This document shows, piece after piece, positions 56,275 through 64,000 of a DNA stretch of 64,000 bases (the stretch's first letter is position 1; each line of letters begins with the position of its first letter). The DNA is from Actinoallomurus oryzae (lineage in GTDB: Bacteria > Actinomycetota > Actinomycetes > Streptosporangiales > Streptosporangiaceae). A program made the position numbers and the translations under genes. The stretch lies in assembly GCF_039541955.1 (NCBI RefSeq), contig NZ_BAABHF010000007.1, forward strand, positions 57,301 through 121,300, given 5' to 3'. The notes under the pieces are model-generated. The model saw only the letters and a program-made list of their open reading frames with translations, was not told where the DNA came from and searched no databases.

Positions 56275-57858
56275 ATGTCACAGCGAAACATTCCTGTCCT
56301 GATCGTCGGCGGAGCGCTGACCGGCCTGTCCGCCGCGGTGTTCCTCGCCTGGCACGGCGTGCCCTGCGTGCTCGTCGAGCGGCACCCGGACCTGCTGATC
56401 CATCCGCGGCTGCGCGGGGTGAACCCGCGGACGATGGAGCTGCTCCGCCAGGTCGGGCTGGAGTCGGCGGTGAAGAAGGCGGGTTTCACCAGCCGCGACT
56501 GGTCCCCGGTGATCGCGCGGACCCTCGCCGACGAGGAGTACGTCAGGCCGGACGAGCCGGACACCGGGTTCGACCCGGACGCGAGCCCGTGCTCGTACGA
56601 GGCCATCGACCAGGACCGCCTGGAGATCCTCCTGCGGGCGCGAGCCGAGGAACTCGGCGCCGACATCCGGTTCTCCACCGAGCTGAGCGATCTCAGTCAG
56701 GACGCGGACGGCGTCACGGCCGTGATCACCGATCTGCGCGACGGTACGGCCGAGACGATCCGGGCCGGCCATCTGGTCGCCGCGGACGGCGCGGCCGGCG
56801 GGATCCGCGAGCGGCTGGGCGTGCCGGTCGACGGTCCCGGCGTGCTGGCCCACGTGGTCACCGTCATGGCCGACGCCGACCTCACGCCGGCGCTGCGCGG
56901 GCGGCCGGTCAGCATCGCCTACCTGAACCATCCGCGCCCCGGAACCGTGCTGATGGCCCACGATGAGGCGGGGAAGCGCTGGATCTTCGGCGTCGGATAC
57001 TCGCCGGATGACGAGTCGCCGGCCGACTATCCGCCCGAGCGTTGCGCCGCCCTGCTGCGCGAGGCGGCCGGTACACCGGACGCCGAGGTGACGATCCGCC
57101 CGCAGATTCCGGGCACCGAGACGAAGGTCCTCGGTTTCACGCTCGGTGCCCGGCTCGCCCGCGACTACCGCGTGGGCCGGATCCTCATCGCGGGCGACGC
57201 CGCGCACATCGTGCCGCCGACCGGCGGCCTCGGCGGGAACACCTGCGTGCAGGACGCGCACAACCTCGCCTGGAAGCTCGCCGCGGTGCTGGGCGGCCAG
57301 GCCGGGCCGGCGCTGCTCGACACCTACGACGCGGAGCGCCGGCCGGTCGGCGCCCTGACCCTGACCCAGGCTCAGGCGCACGCCGGGGGCCGGATGGGGC
57401 TCGGGGACGGCCGGCCGGCCGAGCTGGTCGAGACGGACGCGATCGTGTTCGGCTACGGCTACCGGTCGGCGGCGGTGGCCGGAGGCGGCGCCGGCCGGCC
57501 GCTGCTCCCGCGCGAGCTGGGCGGGCGGCCCGGCCACCGCGCGCCGCACGTGCCGGTCCGCGTGGCCGGCCGGCCGATGTCCACTCTCGACCTGTACGGG
57601 CGGCGGTGGGTGCTGCTGTCCGGCCCGGCCGGCGACTGGCCGAGGGCCGCCGAGGAGGCCGGGCGTGAGCTGGACCTGCCGATCGACGTCCACCGGTTCG
57701 GCGAGGACCTCGACGGAGACGACCTCGAGGCACGCCACGGCATCGGACCGGAGGGCGCCCTTCTCGTGCGGCCCGACGGATTCGTCGCCTGGCGCTGCGA
57801 AGACGCCGGACCTCGCGCCGATGTCGCCGGCGTGCTGCGCCGGCTGCTCTGCCGCTGA
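56275..57858 (+). CDS. FAD-dependent aromatic hydroxylase/monooxygenase
   Basis: A 527-residue class A flavin monooxygenase of the PHBH/polyketide hydroxylase type, using NAD(P)H and O2 to hydroxylate aromatics. The Rossmann motif is LIVGGALTGLSAAVFLAWHG (third Gly of GxGxxG replaced by Ala), the DG motif VAADGAAGGIRERLG and the GD motif ILIAGDAAHIVPPTGGLGGN. A C-terminal thioredoxin-like domain (about 400-527) is typical of the long form (RdmE/rifampicin monooxygenase-like). AT-rich upstream DNA (56205-56270), unlike its surroundings, and a monocistronic layout suggest separate regulation; no regulator is adjacent. Substrate unknown. Confidence 0.88.
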   Translation: MSQRNIPVLIVGGALTGLSAAVFLAWHGVPCVLVERHPDLLIHPRLRGVNPRTMELLRQVGLESAVKKAGFTSRDWSPVIARTLADEEYVRPDEPDTGFDPDASPCSYEAIDQDRLEILLRARAEELGADIRFSTELSDLSQDADGVTAVITDLRDGTAETIRAGHLVAADGAAGGIRERLGVPVDGPGVLAHVVTVMADADLTPALRGRPVSIAYLNHPRPGTVLMAHDEAGKRWIFGVGYSPDDESPADYPPERCAALLREAAGTPDAEVTIRPQIPGTETKVLGFTLGARLARDYRVGRILIAGDAAHIVPPTGGLGGNTCVQDAHNLAWKLAAVLGGQAGPALLDTYDAERRPVGALTLTQAQAHAGGRMGLGDGRPAELVETDAIVFGYGYRSAAVAGGGAGRPLLPRELGGRPGHRAPHVPVRVAGRPMSTLDLYGRRWVLLSGPAGDWPRAAEEAGRELDLPIDVHRFGEDLDGDDLEARHGIGPEGALLVRPDGFVAWRCEDAGPRADVAGVLRRLLCR

Positions 57859-57878
57859 CGGCCGAGCGGAACACTCCG

Positions 57879-57920
57879 GACCCCGCGATTCCCACGCCCG
57901 AATGTGTGGTTCGCGGGGTC
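57879..57920. terminator. Terminator after the flavin monooxygenase
   Basis: GACCCCGCGA (57879-57888) and TCGCGGGGTC (57911-57920) form a perfect 10-bp stem, followed by TTCCTCTT. Confidence 0.7.
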
Positions 57921-58043
57921 TTCCTCTTGACGTCCGGGCTCATATGGGCGTAAACACATGGAAACCAAAAAGAAACGGCGGTGAAGCAACACGATGTGCG
58001 CCCAGGAGAAGCATCGGGCGGCGCGGCGCTGTGCGGGTGCCGA

Positions 58044-58982
58044 ATGATCGTCACGTTGACGCTCAACCCCAGCCTGGACCGGACCATCGAGGTGGACCGG
58101 CTCGTCCGTGGCACGATGACCCGGGCGACCTCGGCCCGGCTCGACCCCGGCGGCAAGGGGGTGAACGTCTCCCGCGCCCTGCTCGCCAACCAGGTGCCCT
58201 CGGTCGCGGTGCTGCCCGTGGGCGGCGCCGACGGCGAGCAGCTCGTACGGCTCCTGGAGGCCGACGGCATCCCGCTGCGCGCGGTCCCCGTCGCGGGGCG
58301 CACCCGGTCCAACGTGACGATCGCCGAGCCCGACGGCGTGGTCACCAAGCTGAATGAGCCCGGAGAGCCGCTGTCCGGCTCCGAACTCGGTGCGGTCGCC
58401 GACGCGGTGCTCGCCACGACCGAGTCGGCGAGCTGGGTCGTGACGTGCGGCAGCCTGCCTCCGGGCGTGCCCGCGGGGATCTACGCCCAGATGTGTGAGT
58501 TCTTCACGCAGGCGGGCGTGCAGGTCGCCGTCGACGCCAGCGGTCCGGCGCTGCTGGCCGCGGTCGAGGCCTCTCCGGTGCTGATCAAGCCCAACCGGGA
58601 GGAGCTCGCCGAGGCCGTCGGTCACCCGGTCGACAGCGTCGGCGACGCGGTCGAGGCGGCCCAGGCCCTGCGCGAACGCGGGGCGGGCAGTGTGCTCGCC
58701 AGTCTCGGCGCGGACGGCGCCGTACTGGTCGAGGACGACGGAGTCACCATCGGCGAGGCGCCGGTCGCCGCGGCGAGGAGCACGGTGGGGGCCGGAGACG
58801 CCCTGCTCGCCGGGTTCCTGGCCGCGGGCGCTCGGGGGAGCGCGGCGCTCGCCGAAGGGCTGGCATGGGGGGCCGCCGCGGTGCGCCTGCCCGCCAGCCG
58901 CATGCCGCGACCGGAGGACATCCGGCGCGACATCGTCCATATCCATGCGCGGCCGGATCTCGGCCGGTCACTCATCGCCTAG
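58044..58982 (+). CDS. fruK: 1-phosphofructokinase-family sugar kinase (PfkB fold)
   Basis: A 312-residue PfkB-family kinase of the FruK/LacC (1-phosphofructokinase / tagatose-6-phosphate kinase) group. Start MIVTLTLNPSLDRTIEVDRL and the substrate loop LDPGGKGVNVSRALL are group-specific; the ATP/anion-hole motif is VGAGDALLAGFLA. It phosphorylates a sugar monophosphate to the bisphosphate entering glycolysis. It is first in a PTS operon, 28 bp before the EIIC gene. Whether the substrate is fructose-1-P, tagatose-6-P or another ketose phosphate is not decided by sequence. The 185-bp upstream region has an A-rich stretch (57960-57985) and the terminator of the previous gene. Confidence 0.87.
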   Translation: MIVTLTLNPSLDRTIEVDRLVRGTMTRATSARLDPGGKGVNVSRALLANQVPSVAVLPVGGADGEQLVRLLEADGIPLRAVPVAGRTRSNVTIAEPDGVVTKLNEPGEPLSGSELGAVADAVLATTESASWVVTCGSLPPGVPAGIYAQMCEFFTQAGVQVAVDASGPALLAAVEASPVLIKPNREELAEAVGHPVDSVGDAVEAAQALRERGAGSVLASLGADGAVLVEDDGVTIGEAPVAAARSTVGAGDALLAGFLAAGARGSAALAEGLAWGAAAVRLPASRMPRPEDIRRDIVHIHARPDLGRSLIA

Positions 58983-59010
58983 ATTCCCGAACCCCCTAAG
59001 GGAGGCCCTT

Positions 59011-60228
59011 ATGGCCACTCCATACACACCACAGATCACCGGGCAAGGTCCCAAGGCGCAGATCCAGCGCCTCGGCGGCCATCTCGCCGGCATGGTGATG
59101 CCGAACATCGGGGCGTTCATCGCCTGGGGCCTGATCACCGCGCTGTTCATCCCGACCGGCTGGCTGCCCAACAAGGAGTTCGGCGCGCTGGTCGACCCGA
59201 CCATCAACGTCCTGCTGCCGGTGCTGATCGGCTACACCGGCGGCCGGATGGTGCACGGCCAGCGCGGCGCCGTGGTCGGCGCGGTCGCCACGATGGGGGT
59301 CGTGGTCGGCGCCGGCATCCCGATGTTCCTCGGCGCGATGGTCATGGGCCCGCTCACGGCGTACGTGCTCAAGCTCGTCGACGGCTACATCCAGGACCGG
59401 ACCAAGCCCGGGTTCGAGATGCTGGTGGACAACTTCACCGCCGGCATCATCGGCGGCGCGGCGGCGGTGTTCGGCAACTGGGGGATCAAGCCGATCGTCA
59501 CGCACGTGACCGACGCCGCGGGCAGCGCCGTCGAATGGCTGATCCACCACCACCTGCTGCCGCTCGCCTCGGTGCTGGTCGAGCCGGCCAAGGTGCTGTT
59601 CCTCAACAACGCCGTCAACCACGGCGTCCTCGGCCCGCTGGGTGTCGCCGAGGCGGCCAAGCACGGTAAGTCGATCATGTTCATGATCGAGTCCAACCCC
59701 GGCCCCGGCCTCGGCGTGCTGGCCGCCTACCTGCTGTTCGGCCCCCGGACCCTGCGCCCGAGCGTGCCGGCCGCGATGGTCATCCAGTTCCTGGGCGGCA
59801 TCCACGAGATCTACTTCCCCTACATCCTGATGAAGCCGCGCCTGATCCTCGCCACCATGGCCGGCGGCGCGGCGGGCATCGGAACGTTCATGGTCACCGG
59901 CGCGGGTCTGGTCGCCACCCCGTCCCCGGGCAGCATCTTCGCGTACGCCGCCGAGACCCCTCGGGGCGGCTACTTCGGGGTCTTCCTCGGCATCCTGATC
60001 GCCGCGGCGGTCTCCTTCGCGGTCGGCTCGGTCCTCCTCGGATTCGGCCGTCTGAACGGAGACGATAAAACCGAACCAGAACTCGATGCCGCGGCGGCCG
60101 AGACGCCCGCGGCGGAGACCACGGCCGGCGAGGCGCCGGTCGCGCAGAACACGACCGACGAGACGAAGACCGACCAGGCGAAGGCCGACGAGGCCCCGAC
60201 CCCCGAGACCGCACCCCACGGAGCGTGA
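59011..60228 (+). CDS. mtlA: PTS EIIC membrane permease, mannitol type
   Basis: A 405-residue EIIC transporter of the mannitol/fructose PTS family. The N-terminus LGGHLAGMVMPNIGAFIAWGLITALFIPTGWL is typical of MtlA. Several hydrophobic helices follow, with the conserved VLFLNNAVNHGVL and substrate-site GGIHEIYFPYILMKPRLI. The IIB and IIA domains, often fused in MtlA, are encoded by separate downstream genes. The last ~55 residues are an Ala/Glu/Thr-rich disordered tail (TPAAETTAGEAPVAQ). ATG at 59011 with AGGGAGGCC. Mannitol is the family substrate; a related polyol is possible. Confidence 0.92.
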   Translation: MATPYTPQITGQGPKAQIQRLGGHLAGMVMPNIGAFIAWGLITALFIPTGWLPNKEFGALVDPTINVLLPVLIGYTGGRMVHGQRGAVVGAVATMGVVVGAGIPMFLGAMVMGPLTAYVLKLVDGYIQDRTKPGFEMLVDNFTAGIIGGAAAVFGNWGIKPIVTHVTDAAGSAVEWLIHHHLLPLASVLVEPAKVLFLNNAVNHGVLGPLGVAEAAKHGKSIMFMIESNPGPGLGVLAAYLLFGPRTLRPSVPAAMVIQFLGGIHEIYFPYILMKPRLILATMAGGAAGIGTFMVTGAGLVATPSPGSIFAYAAETPRGGYFGVFLGILIAAAVSFAVGSVLLGFGRLNGDDKTEPELDAAAAETPAAETTAGEAPVAQNTTDETKTDQAKADEAPTPETAPHGA

Positions 60229-60234
60229 CCAACG

Positions 60235-60534
60235 ATGAACGGCAAAGACGTCCACAAGATCATTGTCGCCTGCGACGCCGGCATGGGCAGCAGCGTCATG
60301 CTCGCCAGCCAGCTGCGTAAGGAACTGAGGAAGCACTCGGTCACGGTCGAGCACACGCCGGTCAACTCGATCCCCGACGACGCCGACATCGTCGTCTGCC
60401 ACCAGGGCCTCGCCGACCGCGCGGCGGCGGGCGCCGGCGGCAAGCCGATCGTGAAGTTCCAGGTCTTCCTCGGCGACCCCGCGGTGACCAAGCTCGTCTC
60501 CGCCATCAAGAACGGCGGAGAGATCAGTGCCTGA
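60235..60534 (+). CDS. PTS EIIB subunit, mannitol type
   Basis: A 99-residue cytoplasmic EIIB protein that passes phosphate from EIIA to the sugar through a Cys. The active-site loop is VACDAGMGSSVMLASQL with Cys13. The Rossmann-like alternation VEHTPVNSIPDDADIVVCHQGLADRA matches the mannitol EIIB fold. It starts 6 bp after the EIIC stop and overlaps the EIIA gene by 8 nt, consistent with one transcript and coupled translation. Confidence 0.92.
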   Translation: MNGKDVHKIIVACDAGMGSSVMLASQLRKELRKHSVTVEHTPVNSIPDDADIVVCHQGLADRAAAGAGGKPIVKFQVFLGDPAVTKLVSAIKNGGEISA

Positions 60535-60973
60535 ACTGCTCGACCGCCGCGCCGTGCGGCTCGACGCGGCGGCCACCGGTCGCGACGACGCCATCCGCCA
60601 GTGCGGTGAGGCGCTCGTCACGGCCGGGGCCGTCGAGCCGGCCTACGTCGACACGATGCTCGAACGCGAGCGGTCCGTGTCGACGTACGTCGGCGAGGGC
60701 GTCGCGATCCCGCACGGCACCCTGAACGGCAAGGACGCCGTGCGGCACGACGCGGTCTCCTTCGTCCGCTTCCCCGACGGCGTCGCCTGGGGCGACGAGC
60801 GGGTGGTGCTGTGCATCGGCATCGCCGCGCGCGGCGACGGCCACGTGCGCCTGCTCTCCGAGCTGGCCCAGATCCTGCTCGACCCGGACCGGGCGCGCGC
60901 CCTCCGCGAGACGAACGACATCGACGAAGTGGTCCGGCTGCTGCAGCCGGCCGGAGAAGAGGAACCAGCGTGA
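60527..60973 (+). CDS. PTS EIIA subunit, mannitol/fructose type
   Basis: A 148-residue EIIA of the fructose-mannitol family. The phospho-His is His63 in GEGVAIPHGTLNG; the core includes YVDTMLERERSVSTYVGEG and HVRLLSELAQILLDPDRARAL. It accepts phosphate from HPr and gives it to EIIB. The GTG start at 60527 overlaps EIIB by 8 nt and its TGA overlaps the GTG of the dehydrogenase (GTGA). Confidence 0.92.
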   Translation: MPELLDRRAVRLDAAATGRDDAIRQCGEALVTAGAVEPAYVDTMLERERSVSTYVGEGVAIPHGTLNGKDAVRHDAVSFVRFPDGVAWGDERVVLCIGIAARGDGHVRLLSELAQILLDPDRARALRETNDIDEVVRLLQPAGEEEPA

Positions 60974-62004
60974 AGGTCGCCCGCTTCTACTCACCCGGAG
61001 ACATCCGCGTCGAGGACGCGCCGGAGCCGTCCCCCGGCCCCGGGGACGTCAAGATCCGGGTGCGCAACTGCTCGACCTGCGGCACCGACGTGAAGATCTC
61101 CAAGTTCGGCCACCACCACATCCGGCCGCCACGGGTCATGGGCCACGAGATCGCCGGCGAGGTGGCCGAGGTCGGCGAGGGCGTGACCGGCTGGCGGCCC
61201 GGCGACCGGGTCCAGGTCATCGCGGCGATCCCCGACGGCACCTGTGAAGAGTGCCGCCGCGGCCGGATGACGGTGTGCCCGAACCAGGAGTCGATGGGGT
61301 ACCACTACGACGGCGGTTTCGCCGAGTACACGATCGTGCCGGCCAAGGTCCTCGCCGTCGACGGGCTCAACCGGCTGCCCGAGGGCATCGGGTTCGACGA
61401 GGCGTCGGTGGCTGAGCCGCTCGCCTGCGTGCTCAACGGCCAGGAGCTCGCGCGCATCGGCGAGGGCGACGACGTCGTGGTCATGGGCGCCGGCCCGATC
61501 GGCTGCCTGCACGTACGCCTGGCGCGCGCACGCGGCGCCGCCCGGGTCTTCCTCGCCGACATCAACCCCGACCGGCTCGCCATGTCCGCCGACCGGGTGA
61601 AGCCGGACGCCGCGATCCACGGCACCGACCTGGTCGACCAGGTCATGAAGCTGACGGACGGGCGGGGCGCCGACGCCATCATCACCGCCGCCGCCTCCGG
61701 CGCCGCGCAGGAGCAGGCGCTGCAGATGGCCGCCCGGCAGGGCCGGATCAGCTTCTTCGGCGGGCTGCCCAAGGACAACCCGGTCATCGCCTGCGACTCC
61801 AACCTCGTCCACTACCGGGAGCTGACCATCGTGGGCGCGAACGGCTCCAGCCCGGCGCACAACGCCCGCGCCCTGGATCTCATCGCCTCCGGCGCGGTCC
61901 CGGTGGCCGATCTGATCACCCACCGCCTGCCACTCGCGGACGTGCTCGAGGGCATCGACATCGTGGCCCGCGGCACCGCCATCAAGGTCACCATCGAACC
62001 CTGA
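60970..62004 (+). CDS. Zinc-dependent medium-chain dehydrogenase (polyol-phosphate type)
   Basis: A 344-residue MDR-family alcohol dehydrogenase resembling sorbitol and galactitol-1-phosphate dehydrogenases. The catalytic zinc site has Cys in NCSTCGTDVKI and GHE (MGHEIAGEVAEVGEGV). The structural zinc lobe has Cys in GTCEECRRGRMTVCPNQ. The NAD site is VVVMGAGPIGCLHVRLA, with an acidic LADINPDRL strand end favouring NAD. In this operon it would oxidise the imported polyol phosphate to a ketose phosphate for the PfkB kinase. It overlaps EIIA by 4 nt. Confidence 0.88.
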   Translation: MKVARFYSPGDIRVEDAPEPSPGPGDVKIRVRNCSTCGTDVKISKFGHHHIRPPRVMGHEIAGEVAEVGEGVTGWRPGDRVQVIAAIPDGTCEECRRGRMTVCPNQESMGYHYDGGFAEYTIVPAKVLAVDGLNRLPEGIGFDEASVAEPLACVLNGQELARIGEGDDVVVMGAGPIGCLHVRLARARGAARVFLADINPDRLAMSADRVKPDAAIHGTDLVDQVMKLTDGRGADAIITAAASGAAQEQALQMAARQGRISFFGGLPKDNPVIACDSNLVHYRELTIVGANGSSPAHNARALDLIASGAVPVADLITHRLPLADVLEGIDIVARGTAIKVTIEP

Positions 62005-62015
62005 CAGGAGTTCAC

Positions 62016-62300
62016 ATGCCGATGCGCACCGTGGTCATCGCGTCCCGTACGGGCCTGCACGCCCGGCCCGCGGCGCTGTTCGTCAAGGCCGCCTCCGAGC
62101 AGAGCGTCCCGGTCAAGATCCGGGTCGGCGAGGGCAAGGCCGTACCGGCCGCCAGCATGCTCGCCGTCCTGTCGCTGGGCGCCGGGCACGGCACGGAGGT
62201 CACCCTGGAGGCCGACGGGCCGGGCGCCGACGACGCGCTCGACTCCCTGGCCGCCCTGCTCGCCCGCGACCTGGACGCGGAGGAAACGAGCGATGCCTGA
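62016..62300 (+). CDS. ptsH: PTS phosphocarrier protein HPr
   Basis: A 94-residue HPr. The phosphorylated His15 is in RTGLHARPAALFV and the regulatory Ser47 position is kept in AASMLAVLSLG. No HPr kinase is seen here. It starts 11 bp after the dehydrogenase stop with ACAGGAG upstream and overlaps the Enzyme I gene by 8 nt. Having a private HPr and Enzyme I in the operon means the transport system is self-sufficient. Confidence 0.93.
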   Translation: MPMRTVVIASRTGLHARPAALFVKAASEQSVPVKIRVGEGKAVPAASMLAVLSLGAGHGTEVTLEADGPGADDALDSLAALLARDLDAEETSDA

Positions 62301-63945
62301 CACGCTGCGGGGCATCGGCGTCAGTCCGGGCCTCGCGGCCGGGCCCGTCGCGCGGATGAGCCCGCCGCCGTCGCTGCCGGAGCGGCGCACCGTCGCCGAT
62401 CCGGAGCGGGAGGCCGTCGTCGCGGCCGACGCGCTGCGGGCCGCCGAGAGCCGGCTGCGCGAGCGTGCCGCCGCGGCGGCCGGCGCGGCGCGCGACGTCC
62501 TCGACGCCCAGGCGATGATCGCCGCCGATCCCATGCTGCTGGAGGGCGTGACCGCCCGGATCAAGGACGGCGCGGACGCGCCGCACGCCCTGCGGGAGAC
62601 GTTCGAGGAGCACCGCCGGACCCTCGAGGAGCTCGGCGGCTACCTCGCCGAGCGCGCCGCCGACCTGGACGACATCGCCCACCGGGCGATCGCCGCCGCG
62701 CTGGGCGTGCCGATGCCCGGCGTGCCGTCGCCCGGGCACCCGTTCGTGCTGGTCGCCGACGATCTGGCGCCCGCCGACACGGCGACGCTCGACCCGGCGA
62801 GCGTGCTCGCGCTGGTGACCGAGCGCGGCGGCCCGACGAGCCACACCGCCATCCTGGCGCGCTCGCTCGGCCTGCCCGCCGTGGTCGGCTGCGCCGGCGC
62901 GCTCGACCTCGCCGACGGGGCGGCCGTGACGGTGGACGGCACCACCGGGCAGGTGTGCTCCGGCGTCACCGACGACGAGGTGACCCGCGTCCGCGAACGG
63001 GCGGAGGAGGAGCGCGCCCGGCTCGCGGGCGGCAAGGGCCCGGGGCGGACCGCCGACGGGCACCCGGTCGACCTGATGCTCAACATCGGCTCGGCCGCCG
63101 ACCTCGCGGGCGTGGACCTGACCGACGTCGCGGGGGTGGGGCTGTTCCGCACCGAGTTCCTGTTCCTGGACCGCCACGACGCGCCCGACCTCGAAGAGCA
63201 GGTCGCCGCCTACACCGAGGCGTTCACCCTCCTCGAGCGCGGCACGATCGTCGTACGGACCCTGGACGCCGGGGCGGACAAACCGCTGCCCTTCCTCGGC
63301 CAGCCCGAGGAGCCCAACCCGGCACTCGGCGTCCGCGGCCTGCGTGTCGCGCGGGACCGCCCGGAGATCCTCGCCACCCAGCTCGAAGCCATCGCGATCG
63401 CCGCGGAGCGGACGACGGCCGACGTCTGGGTGATGGCGCCGATGGTCTCGACCCGGGCGGAGGCCGAGGAGTTCGCCGCGCGGGCCCGCGACCACGGGCT
63501 GGCCACGGCGGGCGTGATGATCGAGGTACCGGCGGCGGCGCTGCGCGCGGCGCGGTTCCTCGACGTCGTGGACTTCCTCAGCATCGGCACGAACGATCTG
63601 AGCCAGTACACGCTCGCCGCGGACCGGCAGGCCGGCGGCCTGGCGGACCTGCTCGATCCGTGGCAGCCCGCGCTGCTGGAGCTGATCGGACGGTGCGCGG
63701 CGGCCGGAAAGGCGTCGGGCCGTTCGGTCGGGATCTGCGGGGAGGCGGCGGCCGACCCGCTGCTCGCCCCGGTGCTGGCGGGGCTCGGCATCACCAAGCT
63801 GTCGATGAGCCCGCGTGCTCTGCCGGCCGTACGCGCGAGCCTGGCGGCGCACACCCTCGCCGACTGCGAGCGCCTCGCCGCCCGCGCCCTGGAGACCGAC
63901 GACGCCGCCGGAGCCCGCGCCGCCGTCCTCGCTGAGAACTCCTAG
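62293..63945 (+). CDS. ptsI: PTS Enzyme I (phosphoenolpyruvate-protein phosphotransferase)
   Basis: A 550-residue Enzyme I. The N-terminal HPr-binding/phospho-His domain (1-225) has His184 in GGPTSHTAILARSLGLPAVVG. The PEP-binding barrel (about 250-540) has GVGLFRTEFLFLDRHDAPD, VRTLDAGADKPLPFL, NPALGVRGLRV, MIEVPAAALRA, FLSIGTNDLSQYTLAADR and the catalytic Cys in SVGICGEAAADP. It takes phosphate from PEP and gives it to HPr. It is the last complete gene of the operon; no terminator is visible before the window ends. Confidence 0.94.
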   Translation: MPDTLRGIGVSPGLAAGPVARMSPPPSLPERRTVADPEREAVVAADALRAAESRLRERAAAAAGAARDVLDAQAMIAADPMLLEGVTARIKDGADAPHALRETFEEHRRTLEELGGYLAERAADLDDIAHRAIAAALGVPMPGVPSPGHPFVLVADDLAPADTATLDPASVLALVTERGGPTSHTAILARSLGLPAVVGCAGALDLADGAAVTVDGTTGQVCSGVTDDEVTRVRERAEEERARLAGGKGPGRTADGHPVDLMLNIGSAADLAGVDLTDVAGVGLFRTEFLFLDRHDAPDLEEQVAAYTEAFTLLERGTIVVRTLDAGADKPLPFLGQPEEPNPALGVRGLRVARDRPEILATQLEAIAIAAERTTADVWVMAPMVSTRAEAEEFAARARDHGLATAGVMIEVPAAALRAARFLDVVDFLSIGTNDLSQYTLAADRQAGGLADLLDPWQPALLELIGRCAAAGKASGRSVGICGEAAADPLLAPVLAGLGITKLSMSPRALPAVRASLAAHTLADCERLAARALETDDAAGARAAVLAENS

Positions 63946-64000
63946 GCCGTGTTTCAGAAGCCGTCGGGACGGGCTGGCGCCGCGGTCGGCGTGTTGATGA
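63946..64000. other. Right-edge fragment, nothing assignable
   Basis: Only 55 bases remain after the Enzyme I stop. GGCCGTGTTTCAGAAG (63944-63959) begins directly at that stop and looks like some insertion-sequence ends, but there is too little sequence to decide. Confidence 0.2.

Noticed and set aside
1..64000. CRISPR arrays, tRNA and rRNA genes, prophage or complete transposons
   Set aside because: No regularly spaced repeats, cloverleaf-type sequences, rRNA signatures, integrase, transposase or phage structural genes were recognised. The repeats found are few, short and next to gene ends.

Overview
The window is about 64 kb of very GC-rich DNA with strong G/C bias at third codon positions, many GTG/TTG starts and long overlapping antisense frames. 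Gene content (ECF sigma/anti-sigma genes, TatB, MoeZ, AdnAB, DUF3107, Ku/LigD, DUF5999) points to an actinomycete. The mix of Streptomyces-like and Mycobacterium-like neighbourhoods suggests a Streptosporangiales/Thermomonosporaceae-type organism, but that placement is inference. I saw no rRNA, tRNA, CRISPR array, phage genes or complete insertion sequence.

Left part (1-18.9 kb): the order O-methyltransferase / sigE / anti-sigma / RseB-like / htrA / tatB ... mrp / DUF1003 / MgtE_N-CBS matches, from memory, the M. tuberculosis sigE region (Rv1220c-Rv1232c). It is an envelope-stress module with a good ECF-type promoter before sigE. Next come an ECF41 sigma factor, a CitE-like lyase, a PHP phosphoesterase, a LysE exporter, a beta-lactamase-fold protein with a damaged metal site, a RecB-like nuclease, an MpaB-type oxygenase, a hydrolase and a GDPD.

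Middle (19-42 kb): this resembles the Rv3198c-Rv3211 neighbourhood (rhlE helicase, DUF3107, TetR, moeZ, alkyltransferase-like protein, adnA, adnB ... nudC). Inserted in it are a split NHEJ set (LigD polymerase, LigD ligase, divergent Ku), a second DEAD-box helicase and a secreted subtilase beside an unknown membrane-anchored protein.

Siderophore island (42-48.1 kb): between adnB and the dipeptidase-nudC pair lies a tightly overlapping minus-strand operon: ATP-grasp ligase, two IucA/IucC (NIS) synthetases and a fold-III PLP decarboxylase. The enzyme set and order match the vibrioferrin/xanthoferrin pathway (PvsA, B, D, E) without an exporter. A 19-bp IdeR/DmdR-type iron box lies just upstream, followed by an insertion-sequence-like palindrome and a 38-bp direct repeat. 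A decayed GH114 gene lies at the distal end. This is the most interesting system in the window.

Right part (48.3-64 kb): ABC ATPase and HD protein, DUF4031, M20 dipeptidase, nudC, DUF5999 with a possible 31-residue mini-gene, a three-gene signalling locus (receiver-only protein, LuxR-type regulator, CHASE3-HAMP-GAF histidine kinase), an FAD monooxygenase, and a complete polyol/fructose-type PTS operon (PfkB kinase, EIIC, EIIB, EIIA, Zn-dehydrogenase, HPr, Enzyme I).

A recurrent oddity is that the 3' ends of at least three genes (htrA, the PHP gene, the mpaB-like gene), stop codon included, are imperfectly duplicated just beyond the stop.
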